From Hemicordylus capensis (Eukaryota > Chordata > Lepidosauria > Squamata > Cordylidae), in the NCBI RefSeq assembly GCF_027244095.1, contig NC_069662.1, positions 11,806,501 to 11,870,500 of the forward strand: DNA of 64,000 bases, in the 5' to 3' direction. Position 1 is the stretch's first letter. Each line of letters begins with the position of its first letter. A program made the position numbers and the translations under genes. Positions 56,397 through 64,000 of this stretch are shown here, piece after piece. The notes under the pieces were generated by a model, which saw only the letters and a program-made list of their open reading frames with translations, was not told where the DNA came from and did no database searches.

Positions 56397-57520
56397 TGGA
56401 AGGAGGTATTGATCTGTCCATCTAACTTTTCAAATTACATAGAGCAATATCTGAAAATTCTATGGCTACTCACTTGGGAGGTTTTCCAGTTTCTCTTGCT
56501 GCGTCTGCCTCACACTGCTATCCATTCCCTTACAGCAGAAGTAGATGAACTGCAGTCTTACATGGGCTTCTTCTTAAAGGCAGCTCTCCATAGCCCACCA
56601 ATGTGTTTTAATTTAAATTTACAAAGCAATAGTCCACACTGACATTCTTTTGACAGCTAAGGCACAATCCATCTGCATTAAGGGTTGTAAATCTGCCCTT
56701 TTGCTACAGAGTATAAGAAAAGCAATCCTTTGAAGGATCGAGGTGACCTAGTCTTATCTTCTTTTGCAAGACTTCAGCAACCCCCAGACCCAGTGGCAAT
56801 TGGTCAGTAGTCCACTGAGAGACCACAATCCACTTTATACTCATTTCTGTTTTACAGGATTTGCCTCCATGGTCTCCAGGCTAACTTTCATAGCCTGAGA
56901 GACAGGAGGATGCAGCAGTCGTCCTTCCCAAGGTTCCTTCCAATCCAACCATATGGAGATTCTTCTCTGGATGTGTTCTGCTTTGTAAAGCCATGACGTT
57001 AATATATTGATTGTGGGGCCAGAAAGAGCAGGGATAAGAGCAAAGTGTAGTGGATAGATCAAAGGTTAATGAGAGGCTGGTAATGTGATGTTCTGAGAAT
57101 GAGCTGCAAAGGGACTTATTAAAATGAGATGACTCGCTGCTTATGTGAGCCAGGAAGCAGGACAATCCTCAACCAACTGTCCTCAAGGGATAGGGAGGGC
57201 TGGCATTCTAACTTTCCTTGTAGAGAAGGTGAAAAGACAGAGACTGGGATGAAGGGAAGCTTGCATATCCATAGTGCACACTTAAATCAATTTCAAACCT
57301 GCCAGCCGACTGTCCCACTTTCGGCTCAGCTTCAGGTCATGGACAGAGGGCCTGACATTGTCCTTTGCTCGCGTGTTCTGACCTGCAACTGAATTCGTGG
57401 TTCCATCATGGTTCCATCAATGAAGGCAAGCCCAGTTGGGGTTTGTGATTATTTAGCAAAGCATCGAGGAAGCTACCACTCCAGTTACAGAGTACAGAGT
57501 TTAGTTGTTACAGCTATTTA
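56393..57520. other. Intergenic; no gene seen
   Basis: No recognised element. Short open frames without domains. Confidence 0.4.
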
Positions 57521-57523
57521 AGG

Positions 57524-57620
57524 CAGGGGCATAGCAAGGTTGGAGTGGGCCCAGAGACAATATTTTAAAATGGACCCCCCTCACTGAAGCTCAACTCATG
57601 AAGTAAAGAAATCTTAAATG
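57524..57620. mobile_element. hAT left-end fragment (same family as 35674-36015)
   Basis: Starts CAGGGGCATAGCAAGG and follows the 35674 copy closely for about 95 bp ('ttggagtgggcccagagaca'), then diverges before a TG microsatellite. Confidence 0.75.
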
Positions 57621-57644
57621 AGGCTGAATAGTGGTAATAAAAAC

Positions 57645-57648
<4 letters not shown>

Positions 57649-57698
<50 letters not shown>
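57649..57698. repeat. (TG)n microsatellite
   Basis: About 25 uninterrupted TG units. Confidence 0.97.
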
Positions 57699-57699
<1 letters not shown>

Positions 57700-58029
57700 C
57701 ACCTATGTGCCTCAATAGAACATCATCCTAAGTCATCCTCTGCCTAGGGACCTGTTGGGATCTCTGCTGATATCCTCACCAGATTCTGGCACTCGTAAAC
57801 CTGTGGAACCTTACCCTGGGACAGGATAGGCTGTAAATGAGCAAGTGGCAGGCCATGCATACTGACAAGTGTCAGAATTCCCTAAGGCAAAGATTCTGCT
57901 CCACGTTGCCCCTTGTGGTGATTTGCTGCAGTGCAGCACCTGTCAGGTTTTCAGGCTCTATGCTGGCTCCTCACTGTGGGCATATCATTGACTTCCTTGC
58001 AGATAGGAAAGAGGAAAAGAGGCTTCCTG

Positions 58030-58390
58030 CCTGAAGCAGGCCTGAAGCAGGTCACACAAAGGCCCATTACGTAGGCATGGCGGCCTCCGAAATTGCAACT
58101 GTGCTGACAGGGAAAGGCTGAAAACCAGCCCAAGGGCGACTGAATGGCTGATTTCTGAAATAAGGGAGGCTGGGGCGGGTGGGCAGGGAGGAAAAACCTC
58201 TGTGAACCCCCCTCCGCTGCCTTGGACAACTCCCCTGGAGGGGGTAAGTTAAAAAAAACCCCTAATTCTTTTTAAAGCCTGTGGAAACCACACACACCCT
58301 GCAAACCAAACCAAACCAAACCAAACCAAACCAAACCAAACCAAACTGGGGGGGGGGGTTCGAGGGGGTGCTGGGCTGAACTGGAGATCA
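58030..58390. mobile_element. Degraded hAT-like core with (CCAAA)n arm
   Basis: 'gcatggcggcctccgaaatt' resembles the core of the GAACCGG-type elements. The right arm consists of CAAAC/CCAAA units (58299-58346) followed by 'gttcgagggggtgctgggct', also present in better-kept copies. Termini are not found. Confidence 0.5.
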
Positions 58391-58770
58391 GCAGCAGAAG
58401 GTTGGTTGATGGGGTGGAAAATAGGGAGGGAGGGAGGTGGTTGGGTGTGGAGAGGAGGAATTGGTGTGGAGGGAGTTTAGGAAGGGCTGGGAGGGAACTG
58501 GTGTTGGTGGGAAAGGAAATTGGTGGGGATGGAGAGATCAGGTGGGTGGGAAATTGGGGGAGGGGGTGATTGGTGGGGGAATAAGCAAGGGTGATGAGGG
58601 AGATTAAATAAAAGGATGAAAATTGGAGTGAGACAAAGATATTGTGAGGGTCAGGAGGAATCAGTGGGGATGTGGAGCATAATAGGCCAGGGTTGGGTAA
58701 TCTGGGGTGGGAAGGAGATTGGGTAGGAATAGGAAAACAGTTGTGGTGGGGAATTTGGGGGAGAAATCCA
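58380..58770. repeat. Purine-rich degenerate repeat
   Basis: Repeated 'ggtgtggaggga', 'ggtgggaaattggggg' words with very few pyrimidine runs. It creates a long open frame on the minus strand without domains. Confidence 0.6.
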
Positions 58771-58889
58771 CAATATGGGTGGGGTGATGGTTCATCACAC
58801 TCACAGGCACTGGGAAGGGGCATGTCTGCATATCTTGTTCATTCAGATGCATACAGTTCAAGAGAGCCAAAACTAGTCACAACTTTCAC

Positions 58890-59095
58890 TGAGGACCAGT
58901 GAGTTGTACTGCCTAGAGTCTCAGGGGAGACTAGGTTTCAAATCCGTACACAGTCATGGAGCCCACTAGGTGCTCTTGGGTCTAGCCTTCCTCACAGGGT
59001 TACTATGAGGTAAAATGTGGATGGGGAATATAGCTTAGTCTACTTTACAGAGTTGTTGTGAAGATGAAAGGGAGAGGGAACTATCTGTGTCACAC
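58890..59095 (+). mobile_element. Degraded MIR-like SINE
   Basis: 'gtttcaaatccgtacaca' (B-box-like), 'ctcttgggtctagccttcct', 'cacagggttactatgaggt' and 'cagagttgttgtgaagatga' follow the order head, core, tail of 13600-13839. Confidence 0.55.
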
Positions 59096-59099
59096 TGAA

Positions 59100-60036
59100 C
59101 TTCTGGGAGGAAGAAGGTAATACAAATGAAACAAATGAACTATAGCAACTTTGGCTGGCGTCAGCCTGTCTCCCCAGGAAAAAGAAACCCCCAAGGACAC
59201 AATGGCTTTCTAAAGCTACGTTAAAGAAGTGCGAAACCGGCTTCAATTTAATTACCCCACATGGGACCAAAGAGCAACTGATGCTCTCCAGGGTGCTGAC
59301 ACCTTTGTCAGAATTAAGAGGGGACCGCAGTCTTTGTTGGGAAAGGATGGAATCCAAGGGTCTTGGATTGCAGGAGGATGATATAAAAAGATATTTGAAG
59401 GAAGTCTTCTTCTTAGTTCCAAGATGAGGTGAAATAAATGTGAGGGAAGTAATTGTTCTCCCTCAAATTCTCAATTGTCATAGTTGCATTGAGGAACGTC
59501 TCTTCAATTTAATTGCTAATTTTCATAAGAGTAATCTGGACCACAACACTTTCGATTTCTGTCTCTTTCCGTTTACTCACCTGCATTTCTTGCCTTTTCT
59601 TTTCCCATCCACGTTGATCACTCTTGAAAGACTGCAAATCTTAGAGGATGCAGATTGCCTAGGGATGGAATGTCTACAGCTGAGACTGAAGGTACCTCTT
59701 CTGCATCTGCTTTGCATTGAAATGAAAGTGATGGGGAGAAGTGTCTCCAAAGTGGAAATTCTCTCTACACTTTGGTGTCTTCAGGGTTTTCTCTCTGAAT
59801 CCAAGTAGTTCTTCCCAAAGAAAAATGGAAATTTTCTCTGAATTTCAAATTTTCTCCCAGGGAGAGATTTCAGAGAATTTTCTCACAGTTTCTCCACATC
59901 CCCAGGACATTTTTCTGTTACTGTTTCATTTGTTTGTGGAATTTGATCTCTTTGTTGCAGTGCAATGCATTGATTCACTACCTGAATTTTAGCCATGACA
60001 GATTGTTGTTGATAATAATTTTATTGTTATAATTAT
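59100..60036. other. Intergenic; no gene seen
   Basis: No recognised repeat; 59740-59900 is rich in 'tttctct/gaaatttt' words. Confidence 0.4.
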
Positions 60037-60346
60037 TGGCTACATCCTCACTAACCATGTGTGCATGGAGCCGGTAGAAGCCTCTGTGCTCCGGAGAGCT
60101 TCTTGGACCTCATGATGTCCCTCACACTGCATAGGGGAGGGATTTTTGGCACTCTCTCAGAAATGCCTGGCACTGCCCTAAAATATGTCCCTGAGGGATA
60201 TATTTTCAGGGAGTGCTAGGCTCTTCTGGGGGAATGAGAGATAATCGAAAACAGCATCCTCTTGCATGATGGACATTGCAGAGTTCAGGAAACTCTCCGC
60301 AGCACCTACCTGCTCTGTGTGCAGAAGTTAGTGAGGATATCAGCCA
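60037..60346. mobile_element. Foldback MITE (TGGCTACATCCTCACTAAC ends)
   Basis: 'tggctacatcctcactaac' pairs with 'gttagtgaggatatcagcca' (one extra base). The interior also folds ('gggagggatttttggcactc' region, 'ccctgagggatatattttca'). No target duplication recognised. Confidence 0.7.
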
Positions 60347-60588
60347 GTATGTGAATTCTGGTGTTGCTTTTCAGTGTGCAAAGTCACTTTGGATGCTGCA
60401 ACCAAATGAAAAGAGATAATAAAACAGGATACTTGAAACAGGAAGCAAGCATGTTAGACAACCAATGCAATCGGAAGCACATTTATTTTACACAGAAGTA
60501 AACCCCATTGACTCAAGGGGGCAACTCCTGGTTAAGTGTATCAACATGACAGACCTCGGCTGCAACCCCAGTTACACTGACTTGTGAG

Positions 60589-60920
60589 CAGGGGCACAGG
60601 GAGCTCTTCAGTGGCCAGAGGACCAAGCCCTGCTGGTAGCACCCCTGCCCCTTCTGCAAAGTGTGTGCATGCCCCAAGCCATGTCGCCTGTGCCTGATGT
60701 CAGGTGCAGTGGGAACTGCCAGTACCGGGAATGAGGCCAGTCAGCCCCGGCAAAGCTTACCCAGTGAATGATTCAATGAACCGCTGACTGGGGAAGTTCT
60801 GCAGCGGCTGACCGGCCTCATTCCTCATTCCCATGGCAACACCTCCTGCACCTGACATCAGGCACAGGGGACAGGGTCACTGCCTGCGGGAGGTCTATTT
60901 GAACCCTCCTGCATCCTCCC
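60589..60920. mobile_element. Foldback element, hAT-like, poorly kept
   Basis: Begins CAGGGGCACAGGGAGCTC. 'cctgatgtcaggtgcagtgg' and 'ccggcctcattcctcattcc' mirror 'cacctgacatcaggcacagg' and 'gggaatgaggccagtcag'. Resembles 18560-18844 in layout, with TGATGTCA-like words in both arms. Confidence 0.5.
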
Positions 60921-60924
60921 TAGT

Positions 60925-61205
60925 CATAAGAACATAGGAATCTGCTTTATGCTGAGTTGGACCCTTGGTCTGTCTAGCTCAGTCTTGTCTACCCAGACTG
61001 GCAGCAGCTCCTCCAAGGTTGCAGGCAGAAGTCTCTCTCAGCCCTATCTTGGAGATGCTGCCGGGGAGCGAACTTGAAACCTTCTGCTCTTCTCAGAGTG
61101 GCCCCATCCCCTGAGGGGAAGATCTTACAGTTCTCACACATGCAGTCTCCTATTGAAATGCAAACCAGGGCAGACCCTGCTTAGCAAAGGGGACAATTCA
61201 TGCTT
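60925..61205 (-). mobile_element. 5S-headed, tRNA-bodied SINE
   Basis: On the minus strand 61143-61200 reads 'ttgctaagcagggtctgccc', 'tggtttgca', 'ataggagact', close to 5S rRNA 'AGCTAAGCAGGGTCGGGCCTGG...GGGAGAC'. Then come 'cccctcaggggatggggcc', a tRNA-like part and the tail ending 'cagattcctatgttcttatg'. Confidence 0.75.
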
Positions 61206-61567
61206 CTTACAACCAGGTCACCTCTCCTACCAGTGTTTCATTGAAACACTGACTGGCTGCGTTTTCACCCCCAGCCTAGCAGGCATTTCAATGAAGCACC
61301 GGCTGAGAAGGAGATGGGTGTGCCTTGTGTTCGTAGCTAGTGAGTGCTTCATGCAGTGGCTGGGTGAGAGAGGGAACAAGGGGTCGCCCTGGCCAAGGGC
61401 GAGGGGCCGCCTTGGTGGCACCCCCAGACCCTGGCAGCTAAGGGATGGTCATCCCTCCTTGCTCAATTGTCCCCACACCACGGAACTCAGTCAGGGTTTT
61501 CTTTTGAGGAAATATGCATTGGATTGGGCTGCGTGAGCAGTGGATGAACAGAACATGAGACGGACAG

Positions 61568-61892
61568 TAGGGCTCATGATCATTATGAGGGTACGAGGCT
61601 CCTCCTAACCTAGTTTGGAGCTGGGTATGCTCCTGATATTTGACCATGTGTCTGAGGAAGGGAGATTGCTCATCTGACAAGGCCCAGCGGTGTAGGAGGA
61701 TGTTTCTTCCTTCCTTGTTCTAAAGCTAGGGGCAGGGTATGCTCAACCTACCTAGCCAGGGCTTGAAAAACGAGCAAGCTCCTGCCTCTGAACTTACTAT
61801 CCAACACCTGATTACATATCAGGAGCATGCGCAGGTCCCAAACCAGGGTAGGAGAAGCCTTCTACCCTAATAATGATTGTGGGAACAGCTCT
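61568..61892. mobile_element. Foldback MITE, distant CACAATC relative
   Basis: 'tcattatgagggtacgaggc' pairs with 'gccttctaccctaataatga', and 'gctgggtatgctcctgatat' with 'tatcaggagcatgcgcaggt'. Boundaries approximate. Confidence 0.55.
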
Positions 61893-62147
61893 AGTAACTA
61901 GCCACTTGGAAAACATATATCTCTTGTAGAAAAGCTTTTGCTTGCCCCTGGGACCCCAATAACAAGGAAACCAAGTGGGTGGCTTTGGTGTTTGTTACTG
62001 TATCATATGAAAAAAAATCACAGTAAGTCAGACCTTTTGTCCAGCTAGCCCAAAAGTATTTAGATAGCCAATATTGTTTTATATAAATAGGACTGGAAGT
62101 ATGTTAACTCTGTCCCATTTTATATTCAGCTAGAATAAGCTCAAAGC

Positions 62148-63140
62148 ATGAATGGATCCACCATTGCAGAGTTCATTTTGCTGGGCTTCTCCTGTTCCCG
62201 CACTGCCCAACTCTTCATTTTTGTCCTGGTCTTGGCCTGCTATACCACCATCCTTCTGGGCAATGTCCTGATCATGGTAACTGTGTGGTCAGAGCCTCAG
62301 CTCTTCCAATCCCCCATGTATTTCTTCCTTGCCAATTTGTCTCTCATTGATATGTCTTTGGGTTCAGTGGCAGCTCCAAAGTTAGTGACTGATCTGTTGA
62401 ACAATGGGAATGCGATTTCCTATGGGGGCTGTATGGCCCAGCTCTTTGGTCTCCACCTCTTTGGGGGTGCAGAGATGTTCCTCCTCACCCTCATGGCCTA
62501 TGATCGCTATGTGGCCATCTGCCACCCACTGAGATATACAACTATCATGGGTCAGCGACGTTGCTTCAGTCTCCTCATACTTTGCTGGATCGGAGCCTTC
62601 ATTCATTCCATTTTCCAAATGGTGGTGATTGCCCAGCTTCCATTCTGTGGGCCCAATGTGCTGGACAATTTCTTCTGTGACATCCCACAAGTAATAAAGC
62701 TGGCCTGTTTTGACATCTATATTGCTGAGATCCTCATGTTGTTCAGTGGCAGCCTGATAACCCTCCCCTGCTTTCTGAGCTTGCTGGTTTCTTATGTGAC
62801 CATCCTGGCTACCCTCTGTGGCCGTTTTGGAAAGAGTGGTAGTAAGGCCTTGTCCACCTGCAGTTCCCACCTGACAGTAGTTGGCCTGTTCTATATGCCC
62901 ATTGTCTTTGTCTATATCAAGCCTTTCTCCAGTTCCCAGGTAGATAAGATGGCCTCTGTGTTCTACATGGTGGTCACCCCTGCCCTCAATCCATTGATCT
63001 ACACCCTGAGGAACCAAGAAATGAAAAGAGCCACGGAGAAGCTGAAAAACAGGTGTAAACATCTCCTCTTGCCTCAAGGGTGGTACATGTGTAAGATTTC
63101 CTTTCCCTATCAAAGACATTGTTGTGCATATGAGTCCTAA
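62148..63140 (+). CDS. Olfactory receptor, family 4-like (intact)
   Basis: 330-residue OR. Starts MNGSTIAEFILLGFS (glycosylation site NGS). TM1 has LLGNVLIMVTV, the first loop SEPQLFQSPMYFF is one residue longer than in the other ORs here, then MAYDRYVAICHPLRY, LPFCGPNVLDNFFCDIPQVI, KALSTCSSHLTVVG, PALNPLIYTLRN. The tail is about 16 residues longer than usual and cysteine-rich (KISFPYQRHCCAYES). TTTTATATTCAG ending at 62129, 19 bases before the ATG, looks like the acceptor of a noncoding 5' exon, which supports this start. Confidence 0.95.
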   Translation: MNGSTIAEFILLGFSCSRTAQLFIFVLVLACYTTILLGNVLIMVTVWSEPQLFQSPMYFFLANLSLIDMSLGSVAAPKLVTDLLNNGNAISYGGCMAQLFGLHLFGGAEMFLLTLMAYDRYVAICHPLRYTTIMGQRRCFSLLILCWIGAFIHSIFQMVVIAQLPFCGPNVLDNFFCDIPQVIKLACFDIYIAEILMLFSGSLITLPCFLSLLVSYVTILATLCGRFGKSGSKALSTCSSHLTVVGLFYMPIVFVYIKPFSSSQVDKMASVFYMVVTPALNPLIYTLRNQEMKRATEKLKNRCKHLLLPQGWYMCKISFPYQRHCCAYES

Positions 63141-63500
63141 AGTTAACCCATAATTGAAATTAACTAAATGCTGATACATTTTAGTGAATATTATCTTGCA
63201 ATATTATTATAGATGAGATGACTGGTATTGCATTTTTAATGCACATTGATTCTATTTGTTCATTATGATTTACTTTGATTCGTTTGTATATTTGTAGAAT
63301 GTGATCTTGCTATGTCTTTTTTGCAACTTTGGTATATCTGTGGTTTGTAAAAAGTTCTGAGTACAATACCAAAGAAAGACTTGCATATTGACTATTCTAA
63401 AACAAAGATAATGATGTTTGTGAAGAGACTGAAGCTGTTGAGTTGGTTAATAGACTGATTCAAGATTGTACCAGTTAAGTGCTTCAAATATCTAGGCATA

Positions 63501-63709
63501 GAGGTCATTCACACAATCAAAAACTGTGTTCTATCCGGGTTTGGGAGCTGTATGTGATCCTAATTTTCAGTTGTGTGGAAGGATGTTAGGAGAAAAATCT
63601 GGGTAGCTTTTCTACTGACCTTGCTTCCACACAATCACTTGCTTCCACACATCCAAAAATTGGGAGCACACACAGCTAGAACTCAGTTTTTGATTGTGTG
63701 AATAACCTC
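63501..63709. mobile_element. Foldback MITE, CACAATC family, well kept
   Basis: 'gaggtcattcacacaatcaa' and 'ttgattgtgtgaataacctc' form near-perfect ends of about 26 bp with possible 3-bp ATA flanks. The interior 'ggagctgtatgtgatcctaa' pairs with 'attgggagcacacacagct'. Same family as 7079-7320. Confidence 0.85.
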
Positions 63710-64000
63710 ATAATTTTCAAGCCTCTTGTAAAAGAAAGGCTAATTGCGATTATGTGCTGCAAAATGAACAGAAGTCTATAACAGCCATTTTGGCCTTTTT
63801 CCATTCTCAGGGTGCCATTGCCTATTTTATCCCCTCAGCAAATAGGCTGTATGAATCCAAATCCCTAGCACAACATTTATATTTTGCCCAGCTTGGTCTA
63901 ATCTCACTTCACAGAAGTAGAACCGGATCATTCAAAATTTCTGAGAAAATTATTTCAAGTGGCCCATTGAGTATCTAATGTAGTTATCCAGTTGGAGTCA

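Noticed and set aside
58272-58823. 183-residue minus-strand frame
   Set aside because: Translation of a purine-rich degenerate repeat, no domain or homology recognised.
62382-63179. 265-residue minus-strand frame
   Set aside because: Antisense shadow of the OR at 62148-63140.
1-64000. LTR retrotransposons, retroviral or other capsid-bearing elements
   Set aside because: No long direct terminal repeats, protease/integrase or capsid-like frames were recognised anywhere in the window.
1-64000. CRISPR arrays or bacterial defence systems
   Set aside because: Tandem repeats seen are microsatellites and minisatellites without regular unique spacers; the sequence is vertebrate.

Overview
This is eukaryotic DNA, almost certainly from a squamate reptile (lizard or snake). 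The evidence is a set of intronless class II olfactory receptor (OR) genes in a background packed with squamate-type repeats: Sauria-type tRNA SINEs, a Bov-B/RTE LINE tail, CR1, L2-like and L1 fragments, MIR-like SINEs, hAT foldback elements, Helitron-like elements and many tetranucleotide microsatellites. No bacterial genes, CRISPR arrays or LTR elements were seen.

Five family-4-like ORs are present: 1224-2168 (-), 23282-24184 (+), 37255-38220 (-), 51010-51942 (-) and 62148-63140 (+). Four look whole. The copy at 23282 is a close paralog of the one at 1224 and shows signs of decay. Each would be a seven-helix odorant receptor of olfactory neuron membranes. The genes are separated by 9-21 kb of repeats. 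They work in parallel as members of an odorant-receptor repertoire and do not form an operon or pathway.

The first 24 kb is a large inverted duplication with arms at about 1180-14790 and 18950-24280, so the two paralogous ORs point outward. Inside the left arm a 4.9 kb block occurs twice in tandem (3090-8010 and 8011-12933) with only about twenty differences. One breakpoint is the centre of a near-perfect 171-bp palindrome and the other is the head of a tRNA SINE. Insertions present in one arm and absent from the other give a relative chronology: inverted duplication, then a hAT insertion, then the tandem duplication. A second, older inverted duplication lies at 45250-46565 / 47670-50945, next to the OR at 51010.

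The region 24.6-36 kb is a nest of mobile elements: L1 pieces around a Helitron-like element, a broken hAT transposase, a 938-bp foldback, an L2-like fragment, a hAT MITE with a perfect target-site duplication, CR1, and a hAT inside a MIR-like SINE. From 36 to 62 kb three ORs sit among sparser repeats. The most unusual signal is a family of hAT foldback elements with conserved tips (TAGGGRTGTGC, 8-bp target duplications) and shared cores. Their subterminal arms are built from different short self-complementary word sets in different copies.
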